This document shows positions 46,644 to 61,200 of a stretch of DNA of 64,000 bases, piece after piece. The position numbers and the translations under genes are program-made. Under the pieces are notes generated by a model. That model was not told the DNA's origin, did not search any database, and saw only the letters and a list, made by a program, of their open reading frames with translations. Source of the DNA: Pardosa pseudoannulata (taxonomy: Eukaryota > Arthropoda > Arachnida > Araneae > Lycosidae); NCBI GenBank assembly GCA_032207245.1, contig CM063499.1:87347699-87411698 (forward strand). Direction: 5' to 3'. The number at the start of each line of letters is the position of its first letter. Positions within the stretch are counted from its first letter, which is position 1.

Positions 46644-49600
46644 CTAAGGAAAAAAGCAAGAAAATTTAGTGAAATATGTTTATATTATTAACTTTTGACT
46701 AATGGTGAGATATATGTGTTTTGCAAGTAAAGATAAAACAGAGATTTTGATGGATACCAACGATTTAGAAGCTAAGGAGAAAAGCAAGAAAATTTAGTGA
46801 AATATGTTTATATTATTAACTTTTGACTAATGGTGGGATATATGCGTTTTGCAAGTAAGGATAAAACAGAGATTTTGATGGATACCAACGATTTAGAAGC
46901 TAAGGAGAAAAGCAAGAAAATTTAGTGAAATATGTTTATATTATTAACTTTTGACTAATGATGTGATATATGCATTTTGCAAGTAAGGTTAAAACAGATA
47001 GTGATCTTGCTGGACACCAGATATCTGGAGGTACCTTGTTTGCTGGATATTTTAGTAGCAAAATATCTGATACTAAATTATTTTGCTACATTTTGTATTT
47101 TTCATTATAGATTTTAACAAAATATGAAAATTACAAAATCTTTTTAAAAAATTAAAATATATCAAATCTTAATTTATAAATAATATTTTAATATATATTT
47201 ATAAATACATTATATATATATATGTAATAGGGGCAAGACTCATTCAAAATCACAACACAGTTTATTTCTGGTAAGAAACATTAATTCCATACAACAGGCA
47301 AACAGTTTTACAACCTCGTGCCCATAGACAATGTGATTCCGCACGTACACTTTTCAAATAGGGATTCCTCAGGTAAAAAGACTATGAATAATCCCTAAGC
47401 ACAATTGATCATGTGATAAAAAATACCTATGTTTAAAGAGAATGCGCTATCTATTGGCTAAAGTAGTACAGACAGAGGCTGAATTAAGTCTCCAGAAAAA
47501 ATCATGTTTGTGATACAAGGTTCTCATTTTAGGCACAACAGTGCGATCACGTCTCCCATATGTTGTTTTAAGGCAAAGGGTTAAGAAACATAGCTAAGTT
47601 TTTGAAAACTTTTCCTTATCTAACAGAGGGGTCAAATTTGAGGATTAGGACTCCTCAAACTACATACATTAAGTGAAATTTGAATTCAACAAGCATATAT
47701 TTTTAAAAATCTTAAACTACTAGCAAGTTTGAATATAGTTATTTTTCATATTCAATTAGAAAATTTGATTAATGTCATACAGAACATATTATGAACATGA
47801 TTAAGAAAATATAGAAGTACCTATTTATAAAATGATAATACTATGTAGACATTTGTAATTCACCTGATTTTAGTCTGTTGCTAGTAGTTTTAAGCAAAGC
47901 ACGTGAATTACTATACTTATAGCATAACCTTAATACTTAAAAAGTAATATAATCTTTGTTGCACACACAAGAAAGTATTTAAAAATGCAAAAACTACATA
48001 CCTGGAGGGCTTTCAATAAAATACAAAGACTTGAGACAGTCTTGAGCACCCAATCTAAAAAATGAAAAGGAAAACACATTAATCTTAGCAGTAAGTAAAA
48101 GAAAACAGCATCTTTAAGAAACTTGCTATGAGGTATATTTTTCTTAACACATTGTTGACCGGCAATTTTACTGAAAATTTATCTCCTTCACCAGTGTAAC
48201 GGCGTGATATAGTGGTGTATCGTCAAAGAACTTTGCTTTGAAAGGTGGACTTGTGTGGATACAAAAGAATTGTCTTCTACGGCACCATGAAGTCTACACG
48301 GCCGTGCACTATAGTAAAGGAACAATATGCCAGACTGCATGGTACCTTCTCTGACAGCTAAAAAGATGATCGCGGAACAACAAAGGGTTTGCCGCTTCTC
48401 AGATGTTGCCGCTAAAGCAACCTTAGCTTTGCGGCCGATAATGGTTTAACCCGGACTAATGCAGTTGGTCGAAGGTGAGGTCATCGCTACGTGACCCAAT
48501 AATAAAATTGTGGGTGAGGCCCGTCTCTTTGGAGGCCCCTCCCCTAGAAAGAGACGAGGAAGATATTTTTTTGGAAAGAAGTTAGTTAGCGAGCAACCAG
48601 CTAATTCAGAGGTCGCCTTGACCTGTCTCTCTACCGGAGAGTTTTTTGCTATAATCCCACCTTGGGATCTTTTCTTGAAGGAGTAGCCCGCATCGGCTAA
48701 CTCGGAGGTCGCCTTGACCTGTCTCTCTACTGGAGAGTTTTATTTGCTATAATCCCACCTTGGGATGTTTTCTTGAGGAGTAGCCCACATTGGCTAACTC
48801 GGAGGTCACCTCGACCAGCCTCTCTATTGGAGAGTTTTCATTAGCTAAATCCCGTCTTGGGATAAATCTCTTGTGAGATCGAAGTGCTACCCTGTGCTTG
48901 GGTTTATCGAATTCTCATATAATGCTCTTCAGGATTGTTGCTGTTCTTCAGAGCGAACTGTGCTAGAGCTTTTACGTGTGTTTCAGTGAATTAGTGAGAA
49001 AGCTACAAATTGTGTCTTCCGTCTAAGCATCCATATTTCGGCAGAGTCTGAATTTAGTTTAAGTACCCATCTCTACTCAGGCCTACGTGTACTAATCACT
49101 TAATGTGATCAGATTGTTTTATTTTTACAATTGTCTATAGCAGAAGTGTAAATAAATATATTAATCCAGGTACATCGGATTCTTCCTTGTGTCTCCTGAA
49201 ACAGGGACCGGATACGTTACACCAGCTATTATTTCACAGTTACCTCAATTTAATTTACAATCACTTTGACAATCAGATAAAGCATTCGTGTATAATTCAT
49301 TGAAAGATTCTTCATTACATTCCGTTATCGTTTTTTAAAATTTTTTTTAATTATTAAATATTTTTTACAACAAAAGATTTGGCGGGTCTTATAAGCAAGA
49401 GACACAGTTTGTGTTATACTGACCAACAATTGCATTGTATGGTCGCCAACAGAGAAAACAACAGTGATGTGGAAAAAAATGCATCATGAGTTTATTTATG
49501 GCCGGTCAGCAATGTTCGGCCATAAAAACACGAGTTAACTTGTGACCGGTCAACAATGCGTTAATTACAGTTTTAAAATTTGTCAGGTTGGTTGGTTGAA

Positions 49601-52600
49601 ATTTAGTGGTACTAAATACTCTTGAGACAAACTGCACCAGATAAGATGAAAACTAAAACAACACCATTTTTGGAGGGAAAAAAAAAAAAAAAAAAAAAAA
49701 AGAAAATTTAGCAAGATAAAAAACATTAACACGATAATCAGGAAAGTTTGATTAAAAATTAAAGATTAAAGTGTAAAACAGAAACTGAATAATTGAAAGG
49801 CATATGGTACAATTGCCCTGACAGGGTTTGAACCTCAAACCTGTGTTCGGGGTGCACAAAGCCAATTATATAGTACTAATCAGAACTAATAACAAAAAAA
49901 GGGAAACCCCAAATCTTACCATGCCAAAATTTCAATATACAGGGTATCTGCCAAAATAAAATTTTTCAAATCCATGACTTTTTTAAAAGCTTTCGTTAAA
50001 GTATATATAAATAAAACTTCTGATGTACTTACAATTAAAATATATGCTTTTAGAGAAATTACAGGAATTTTATCATAAAAAAACTATAAACTTACTTTAT
50101 AAGTGTTAATAAACTCACATACATAAAAATAAATTGTTGTATCTACATACCGAAGTTTAATCATATAGCAATTTTTCAATCCAAATGTTTCCGATTTGAA
50201 TTCAGGGTACTTTGGTATTATCCAGGTGACCATGAATATGAGCCAAATATAACCATATGTTTATATACAATATCACTAGAGATAAACTTATATTTCGTGA
50301 AAAAATCTTAATTTTTATTAAAAAATATTAATTATTATATCAATAAAATTTTAATCTACAATTTAAGAAAAAACCAGAATAATATACATTTACCCACCCA
50401 TTAAGATTTCTTGCTTTGAGTTTCCTTGGCGAACAAATTTTACTTGGCAATAGGGTCAATAGGATAATACATAAATACCAAATTCAGTAACTTCAACCAA
50501 AAGACAAGTAAAAATAGAATTGAACAATTAATTCAATGCATTTTTTTAATCGGTAGTTTAGCGGATCCATGACTTTCCATGACTTTTACTCATTTTACTT
50601 GAAAAATCAAGACTTTCCATGACAAAATTAATCCATTGTCTAAATCCATGATTTTCCCTGACTTTCCAGGTGCGCGGAAACCATGAATATATTTGGAAAG
50701 TACGCACACACATACATATGAGTACAGATGTATAATAAGATAGCAAAATTTACCGAGCTCTTGGGTAATATAAAAATAGATCATTTATCAGTTCACAGCA
50801 GGAAACAGTTTCAGCACCAAAGAATTTTCTCAGATTATTGTACCTATCAGTAATAAAAATATAACAAAAACAAAAATTGTTAAAAATTTGAAAGGAAGAA
50901 AACAACACAAAGTACAAAAAGTATGAATATAGCTTATTTTTCAGCAGAACTATATTTATTATTAGTAAAAATTATTATTTGTAAAACTTTTACACATAAC
51001 TATATTATCAGGCTTGCAACTGCTGAAGTACTTTCAAAAATATGAGAAAAGTGACAAATAATACAGAATAAGTGACTAAACGTTGAAAAAAAAAAATAGA
51101 TTTTTTTTCTCCTCTTGATTACAAATGCTATTTGTTCTGTCCAACAGCCATGATACGACAGTAATTGCTTAATATTTTTTTTTTTTGTGAACTGAGTTTA
51201 TTTTATAGCCGTGAAGTGTAGCACCATCTGTAAATATATGTAATACAATAGTGTTCGCTAAGAGCAATGGGATTAAATTGGCCATATATTCTGTTTTTTC
51301 TAGGTTTTCTTTAAAGTGGTTGGTTTGGTCGACGTTGGGAGTGAGAATAGTCAAAGTCATTGTAAGTAAATGCTTTATTCCTTTTAATCATAAATCTTAT
51401 TTGGTTCTCATTTTCCCAACGCTGATCCAATCCATATTCATTCAATTCTATTTCATTGTGTTTAAGTATTTTGGTATCCCTCTCATTCACATTATTCTTA
51501 TTTATTATACATTCCACTAAGTCGTAAAATCTCACACTATTATTAAGATTTTTCTATTTATTTTAACTCTAAATCAAATGATTCATGCAAGACATGATTT
51601 TAGCGTCAAATACAAAAAAGGTTAAAAATTTTATTCAACACAACTCAACATTGCTTTCTATTCAAGAAAATCTATAAATTAGATTTGAATACATACAATA
51701 CGTTAATTATATAATCACAATTTTCTGCATATATTAATGATGTTTTGAAATAGGTGCATAGCTAGATTAGAGTATCTAAACAAAAATTATGAAAAAAAAG
51801 AAGAAGAGAAATGTGTGCTTTGACGTAAATTACTTTAATGTATTAAATGTACATTTCAGTACAAATGTAGATTTCAGGAACTTCTTTACGACTTTTTTAA
51901 ATCACTCAATTCTGGAAAACATACGAGTCATTACATTTTAACAAGAAAAATCAGATTAGAGCATCGCATTTTTGGTCTTTTATTAAAATATTTTGTTATT
52001 AATTCAGATTTTCTTTTTTCAACAACAGACTTTTGCTGTGATACACCATGAAAAAAGTGACTAAAAGTGATCAATTGTAAAAAAAGTGACTAAAGGTGAG
52101 AAAAGGGACGGAATTGCAAGCCTGTATTATGTAACAAAATTAACCCAATTTCTTGTGTATAATTAACGGATTAAATGTTAAAAAACTTTAAATTTTCTTC
52201 TAATGCGTATTATACTGCGTAACGTTTTATCTGCTGTTAAAAATTATTTATAATAAAATTTACAAATATCTTTCCTAAAGAACAATAGATGGCAGCACCT
52301 GTACACATTTACAGGTTTTTTTTTCTTTAATCAGGATAAAGATCATTTTCAGTCAAGGACACAGTACTTTGATAAAAGCTCCTGATTAAATTAATATTTT
52401 CCATTTTGTTTATTTCTATCAAGAAATAACACTTGTATAATCTGAAATGGCAGCACTTTTCTGCGTTCTCCATATGTTTTTTCACTTTCAGCTCGTCAGA
52501 TGGCAGCATAAGTATCAGTTTAAAATTTTAACACAGACTGCAAATAACCATATGGAATTAAAATAAAAATATGCATTTTAAGAATTCTAAATTTTAACAT

Positions 52601-53171
52601 CTTTTTTATTTAAATATGTGTTTGTTATCGTAGATATTGTGTACAGCCTGTTATTAAAAAGCAGACTTATGCCCATTAAGAAAAATAAACTTACGGCTGC
52701 TCATTTTCTAATTCTAATGCTGGACCATTTACTTCCATTAGATGAAACAGTTCATTGAATCCCTAAATGAAAAAATAAAAATTGTATTTTAGGTATATGA
52801 GTTATGATAAATAAAAGCTTTGTTATATGAGGGTTCCCACTCTTTATCCGGAACAAAAATTAAAGACTTTTCAAGGACCAAAGTAATTTTTTATAAGGAC
52901 CTACTTGAAATACATGGCATAACGACATAAACCCTATTTCCTGAGGAACATATTTTAACGATTATGAACCAGACAAGGCATGTTCAATAAATGTCCTATA
53001 ATATTTCAGAACTAAGTTTTTAAAAATACCTAAAAACTAATATAAGATAAATCTATTTGACAAAAACTAATTTTGAAAAATGTACATCTACAGTTTTTTG
53101 AGAGTTCAAACTAAAAACAAATTGTGAATAAAATGTAATATTATAAACCGTACTTTTAAAAATGACTCTGA

Positions 53172-53205
<34 letters not shown>

Positions 53206-55227
53206 TATATATACATATATATATATACAATGCGAGTAAAGTTTATTTTTTCCTAAATTATATATCCGATTCTAAAATAATTGGTATGAATAAGCGTCGT
53301 ATCACATCGAAAAATACTGTCATATTTAAAATGTTCGAAATTCACCTCGTCCCCTTTTCCGAGCATTCAATGCCATTATATCAAGACCTATTTTAGGAGC
53401 AGGCTATTAAATTTATCACATAATAAATAGGTAAAAATAACAATTTTTTCCAGCATTATGACGTCATTCCTTGAACTATCTCATTTAATCATTTCTTTTA
53501 GATTATTTAAATATCTTCTGCATGATTTCCATACGTTTTATCCCTAAACTTAGATATTACCTAAATAATTTTCTTTTATATTTGGTTTAAATAATAGATT
53601 AGGTACATAAGTGATAATTTTAATAGATTATTTTTGTATAACGATAATTCTCCGCCAAAAAACAAACCATTTTTTTTACCTGCCTCATACGGTACTTTTA
53701 CAATTCTGGAAAATTAAAAATTTTACTGATCCCATTATATGACGGGCCATATTGTTAGAAGTTGCAGCCGAATCGGCACCTTCTCAACTTCCGGTGAATC
53801 CCGGCAATTAGTTTCTGTTTTGTTTAAAGTTAACCGAGGCTTCTTAATCGCCATTTGTAAAGCTGACTCTCGCCTTATGTTTGATTGTGACTTCAACTCT
53901 CTATCAGCAGCTACGAACTGTGTAATTTTGTGATTGGCTGAGTGGGAGAGGAAGTTGCATGTATATGTTAAATTTTATGCGATGTCTGCTGCTGGATATA
54001 TAAGAGAATTGTTGGGGTTTTTTTTTTTTTGTACTTGTGCATTTTTCCTGGCTTGTACGCAGACATCGTATGATGTTTTTTATTTTAAGATTTAAAATAA
54101 ATCTACATTTTCGTTTTTTAAATAGTTCGTAATTTTTTTTATAATCACTACCAGAACCTTGCTCTGCTAAAGTACCGGTATTGAATTGTTCGCTGCAATA
54201 CTGGTAACACATATGCTAGTTATATTATATTTTGCAATCAAAAGATAATTTTATATTTGTAAAAATGAAAACTACTTACGGGCCAAATAGCTTCTGATGG
54301 AGTTCCAAGGACCTTAAATATTGATTTTAAGACCTCTATTTCAGAATCTCCACTGAAGAGATGTTGTCTCAGCAATAACTCAGCAAATATACATCCAGCA
54401 GACCTGTAATATATTAAAATTAATTTCTGATAACTATGCTGCAGTAATTTGGTTAACTGCACAGAATATATAAAGTAAATTGATTTTTGACTAAACTGTT
54501 TCATTTTATCCACCTAAACCATTTAACATATATTTTTGTTTACGAAACCTATGAATATTTCTTGCATTGATTTAGTATGGCAGCCTATCGACTCTAATAT
54601 ATTTTTTACATAAAACCCAGGCCTGCAACTGCTGAGGTACTTTCAAAAAGGTGAGAAAAGTGACAAATAATACAGAATAAATGACTAAAAAGTGATTTTT
54701 TTTCTCCTCTTGATTATGGATGCTATTATTAAGATTTCTCTATTTATTTTAACTTTAAATCGAATGATTCATGCAAGACATGATTTTAGCACCAATACGA
54801 AAAAATTAAAAATTTTGTTTAACACAACTCAACATTGCTTTTTATTCAAGAAAATCTATAAATTAGATTTGAATACATACTATACATTGATTTTGTAATC
54901 ACAATTTTCTGCATATATTAATGATGTTTTGAAATATTTTCTATGAGGCATGATTGGCTGTCTTTTGACGTCAATCATGACGTCGATTCCCCTTTTTAAA
55001 AGGCGAGCACGAAGGTTCGAAGGGTTGTTGTTCGGTTCCTTGCTAACAGAGAGCAAAGTTAAGATGTGTGCTTTCATTGCAATGATGTGATCAGGAATAA
55101 ACGATGTTAGTCAAAGCTGTTGTTGTTACCTCTGCCACTCTCGGCCTGTTTCATAGCGGACTCCCAAGTCCCCCCTCTCTCTCCCTCCCTCCCTCTTTCT
55201 CTCTCTCTTTTTCTCACACACACACAG

Positions 55228-55266
<39 letters not shown>

Positions 55267-58200
55267 TTAAAGCATTTTAGAGACAGAGAACTAAAGACAG
55301 GTTGTCTCAATAAACTATTTTTAATTTAAAAAATTTTGATCTCTTCTTTTATGACTTAATGACTGCACCAGCCTCTAGCACTGATACGATTTTAACTTTG
55401 TAATGGGTCAGAACACCCATTACATAATACAGGCTTGCAACTGCTGAGATACTTTCAAAAAGGTGAGAAAAGTGACAAATAATACAGAATAAGTGACTAA
55501 AAAGTGACTAAACATAGAAAAAAAAAAGGCGATTTTTTTTCTCCTCTGGATTACAAATGCTATTATTGAGATTTTTCTATTTATTTTAACTCTATATCAA
55601 ATGATTCATGCAAGACATGATTTTAGGGTCAAATACAATAAAGGTTAAAAATTTTGTTTAACACAACTCAACATTGCTTTTTATTCAAGAAAATCTATAA
55701 ATTAGATTTGAATACATACAATACGTTAATTTTATAATCACAATTTTCTGCATATATTAATGATGTTTTGAAATATGTACATAGCTAGATTAGGGTATCT
55801 AAACCAAAATCGTGAAAAAGAAAGCGGGAAATGTGTGCTTTGATGTAAATTACTTTAATGTATTAAATGTACATTTCAGGAACTTCTTTACGACTTTTTA
55901 AAATCATTAAATTCTGAAAACCATAAGACTAATTACATTTAATAAGAAAAATAAGATTAGGTTTGGTTTGGATAGGAGCAGTACGGTCTATTTTTTGCAA
56001 CACAAGGGCTAATGAGACCAGGACCTACTGCTTAAAGCCGATTCCGAGCGGCTACAAACATCTATGCCACAGCAGAATTCGAACCTATGAACTCCGGTTC
56101 CGAAGGTCAGCACCCTAACCATTCGGCCATCGTTCGGGAAAAAAAATAAGATTAGAACATCACATTTTTGGTCTCTTATTAAAATATTTTGTTATTAATT
56201 CAGATTTTCCTTTTTTTTCAACAACAGACTTTTGCTAATACACCATGAAAAAAGTGACTAAAGGTGACTGTTTACTTAAAAAAGTGACTAAAAGTGATCA
56301 ATTGCAAAAAAAAGTGACTAAAGGTGAGAAAAGTGACAGAATTGCAAGCCTGATAATATGTATTGAGGTGAAAATTAAAAATAGCACATTACTATATTTA
56401 AATTAGCAATAGAACAATTTAAAATTTTTAAATACATATAGATATTTATAATAACAACAAATTATATGAAATATTATACTTACTGAATTATTATAATTAC
56501 TTTTTAAAAAAATAAAATGTAATGAAGATAGGTTTATGTTAGGAATTGTGATAAACAAAATACATCTTTCGATAATGCTAACTTTAGTAAATGTTTAACA
56601 TTTAACCCCTTAACGTGCACGCTTAAGTTGACTCGAACATGCTAAACTGTGTACACTTGAGATAATTCGAGCGGCGTTGTACACTTTATGTTGCGATAAT
56701 TTTTCAGACTCGAATGCAATCGAGAATTGAAAATAACAATGTGAAAGAGAACAAAAAAAAATCGTTTTATTGATATTTATTATTTACATGGGGTTGTAAG
56801 CTATAACCCTTACTTATTCAAGTATAAAATATATTTTATTCTACATATCACGTCTTATCTCTTCCTTGTGAGACACTTTCCGACAGCATATTCAGATTCA
56901 CTCATCGTACAATATATATTTTACTAAAATATAATGTAAAATAAAATATAATTGTTAACTATTTTATTACTAAGCTCTGGTTGTAAAGACATCCTTGACT
57001 TGAGGCATCACTTTATATACTTTATTCTTGAGATATGAAACATAAGGTTTTCATATTTGATACCTAAGCATCAAGGGATGACACATCATACTGCCAATTG
57101 GTAGAATGCCTATCAATTTAACAATATACTCTTTCGTCAATAATAATAATATTCTAAAAATTAGAAATCATACCTATTGTATAAATATCCAATATACTCA
57201 AATTTTGATTAGTTTTGTATTTTCGTAATTTTCTTGGCAAGGCAACATTCTAAATTGTGTTTTTTTACATTAAAAAAATTGATTTTTTTGGAGGCCTTTT
57301 TTAAAAATAACTATGCATTAAGTGGTTAATAAAATTTAAAAAGCTGTTTTGTCTTTGACAAATGTTGTAAAATCAGAGTTCAACAACATACCCAAATAGT
57401 TTGAGATTTTAATTGATTACTAACAGGATTTTTACATTATCCTTAAATTAATATTTTAACCAAAGAGAGCCAACTGAATAATAGCTTTAAAAATATGCTT
57501 ACCACATATCGATAGCAGATAAATATGACCTGGCTTGAAACAACAGTTCAGGAGCTCTGTAACTAGATTAGAAAAAAAAAAAAATATATATAAACATTAG
57601 AAAAATGAAGATAAATTTGAAGAAATAGCAAGTAATAGAAATTAATTTTAAGCTCTAACTTGTTTTTGAATTACTAAAATGCTAATACAAAACAGGAAAA
57701 ATCAAAAAGTAAAACAAAACTAAAACTAAAACTTCAAATTTTGCTGACTCGCAAGACTTTCTGAACTTTAGGGTTTTTCTGGGAAACCCCATGTCCAATA
57801 TGAAAATTAAGTATTTTGAAGTCTTTAATCCCACTATGGCATGGATGTTCGTAGCCGTTCGGAATCGGCGTTAAGCAGTAGGTCCCGGTCTCATTAGCCC
57901 TCGTGTTGCAAAAAGTAGACCGTAGCACTCCAAACCAAACCAAACCAAACCAAACCAATATGAAAATTAAGTATTTTGAAGTCTTTATAGATAGCAAAGT
58001 TCGAAAAAAAAAATCAATTTTTTTTTATTTAAATCAGATTTCTTTGATTTTTTTTACTGCATACTAATTTTAATTGTTGTTTCTATGTTTTTTGCAATAT
58101 ACATAGAATAGTTTGTTATAAGAAGTAACATCTTATCTATCTAGTACATTCTAGACACTGATTACCTAAAATATATAAATTTTAATCTAAATACATTTCA

Positions 58201-61200
58201 TTATTTTGCACTATCCAATTGGATAGTGCAAACTAAATAAGAATAAATTTACAGAACAAATTAAATATTCTTTTAATGCAAACTAATTATTTAAAAAAAC
58301 AAATCACTATTTCAATATTTTTTAAGCATTGAATTATGGACTTAATTGTTTCAATAAAAACACTAGCTTTGATGCTTTATCCACTCCTAATGGATTATGA
58401 AGGCTAGAATGAACAATACCAAAAGAAGAAAACTGTCTTTCCATTTCAGCAGATGAAGCCACGGCTGTTGTTATTGGGTAGACAAACTGGATTTCAAGTT
58501 CTGTAATACTCTCTTTACCTCCCATTACATAAAATCAATTCCACCAGTCATAATCAACCTTTGTACTACCCCCACTACATACTTTCTGATGAACAACCCC
58601 TCCATTCTTGGAAAGCACATGCTATCTATTGACACTTATTTACTTATTGGTATTTTTGTGCTGACTGATTCCCAATTCTCCTGTCTTTGGAATATAGGTT
58701 TTAAAAGAAGTAAAAAAAATTATTTAAATCAATGATTTTTTCAAAAAATCAACTGATTTAAATCATGCCAACTCTTATAGATAGTCATTTGAAAAGAAGT
58801 AAATTGCATAACCAAATATCCCCCAATTGAGCCAACTGATACAGTCAAATAAAAATCCCATTGTTTTAATAGAGATTTTTTTTTTTTTATGTTGAAATAC
58901 AAATAATTTAGGATGAAATCCCATCACAATGCAAACAGTGTCTAGAAATTTTATAACACCAGTTCAATCTACACTCAAGAGCCAAAACAAAAGAAACAGG
59001 TCGTTGGAGACTGTCTAGCATGGTGAAGCAAAACCGGAGCCAGACAGTGGCTCAGCTGACAAACCAACACAATGCAGGGGCAAGTAGAATAGTATTGAAG
59101 CACACTGTTCAGCAGACACTGTGGGATAGGGGGCTATGCAGCAAACGTCCCACTCATGTGTCTTTGCTGACCAAGTGTCATCGCCAACTGCACCTACGCT
59201 GGGCCCGGGAACATTGCGACTGGTCCATGGATCAGTGGGAGAGAGTTATCTGGTCAGATGAATCCCGGTTTGTCATTCATCACGCTAATGGCCGTGTCAG
59301 GATAAGCCGTCTTCCAGGCGAACAATTGCTCTCTCAATGTACAGTAGATCATACACAGGCTGGTAGTGCGGTATTATGCTTTGGGGGACGTTCTCTTGGG
59401 CGTCTCTGGGACCCGTGGTTGTGGTAGAGCAGACCCTGAATGCTACAGGGTATCTGAACATCATTGCGGACCAGTTGCACCTTTACATGGCCTCTGTTTT
59501 TCCAGCTGGAAATGGAATGTTCCAACAGGACAACGCCCCTTGTCACAAGGCTAAAATTGTGTTAGAGTGGTTCCAGGAACATGATGCTGAATTCCAGTTA
59601 ATGTCCTAACTCACCGGATCTCAATCCGATAGAACACATTTGGGATGTCATAGAATGGCAGTTCAGAGTTCAAAGACCACCCATTCGCAATATCTGGGAT
59701 TTACGTAACCGTTGCTTAAACATCTGGTACAATCTGTCTCCGGCCATCTACCAAGGACTTGTGGCATCCATGCCAAGGCGGGTTGAAGCTGTGTTGCGCG
59801 CCAAAGGTGGGTCAACTCGTTATTGACAGGTGGTCATAATGTTTTGGCTCTTGAATGTAAATTCAAAAAAGCAAAATTTGTTTTTTAACTACTACTTACT
59901 TTAATTCAGTAACACCAGGAGTCATATTGCTCTTAGCAAAAAATCGGGAATCCTTGAATCCACCTGCAATTATTAAATATATTTAGTATCACAAACAATA
60001 GTTCAAAATCATAATCAGTATCATTAGAAATAGCTGTATCTATTAAAGCTTTACATTACTTTGTTTATATGCGATACAAAATAAATCTGTTATCACTTAT
60101 ATAGTTTTCAATTTTTTAATAAATGGCATCCTATGATCTTTAAAATGACATCTGACCTTTAATAAGACATGTAATAGTCAAAGTTATATATATATATATA
60201 TATATATATATTTGGCTCTATGCAGTCCATATAATAACTAAGATTTAAGATATTTGGCAGAAATTACTTAACCATTAATGAGTTAATGAAAATAAATATT
60301 TATGTAAATTTTATATACCTATAAGCAAATGCAAAATATTAGGCTTCAGAATTATTAAAATTGACATACAAAAAGTTGAAGTTCACACAAACAAAATTTT
60401 AGGTACTGAGAGTAGCTTGTTTGCTAACCTATATTTTGGTAAGTTATCAATATATAGTAAAAATCTTGAAACTTAATATTCTGTGGAAAATTTACTTAAA
60501 ATTTTTTTTAAGAAGTTGTATTAGTGATAACTGTAGACCCCAAAGCAAGTTTTTGTTAAAAAATTGGAGTGAAAAATTTGAAAATAAGAAGAAATGTTAC
60601 TTAAAAAATATAAAAACAGGAATATTGAGAATTTATTTCAAAACAATATAAATTTAGAAGGTTCATAAACTCATTCTAAATAAGAAAAAGGATACAATTG
60701 TATCAATATACTTATTTATTAATGTATATAACAGGGGTGGCCAACTTGCAGCTTTCAAGCCACATGCGGCTCTTTGAAGGATTGCGGCTTTCGATAAATG
60801 TTCCCGAGTTCCCTTTTCTTTTTTGTGTTATATTTTAAAAAATTATCGTTCCGTATGTGTTTCAAATTGTCTTTTAAATTACTGACAACAAATATGAAAG
60901 ACTAAGTGCAACATTGTAACAAATTTCATTTCCGTCTAAGTTAAAAAAGATATGACTCATAGAAAACTGCACGAACGAACATAAATGATGGCATAATCGT
61001 CCATCTCCAGACCGATTTTGAATTTATAAACTTGAATTAAAAAATGCTGCTTGTCAAATTATTTCAATATTCGGAACAACGTACTTATGTGAATCATTTT
61101 AATCCACTTCAAAATTCTTTAAACCCAAACACCGATCAATATTAACTAACCAGCATCTCAAAGAATTACTGAGAACGGCTGTCACCAATTATTCACCAAA

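Larger units (their letters stand above)
48148..49560. mobile_element. piggyBac-type element split by a solo LTR
   Basis: TTAA at 48144-48147 and 49561-49564, with termini CACATTGTTGACCGG / CCGGTCAACAATGCG. Removing the nested LTR and one 4-bp TSD leaves about 380 bp. GCCGGTCAGCAATG near the right end repeats the terminus. Confidence 0.85.

Noticed and set aside
55107..55329. Frames with [12 protein letters not shown] or LSLSLPLSL repeats
   Set aside because: Translation of a CT/CA/TA microsatellite.
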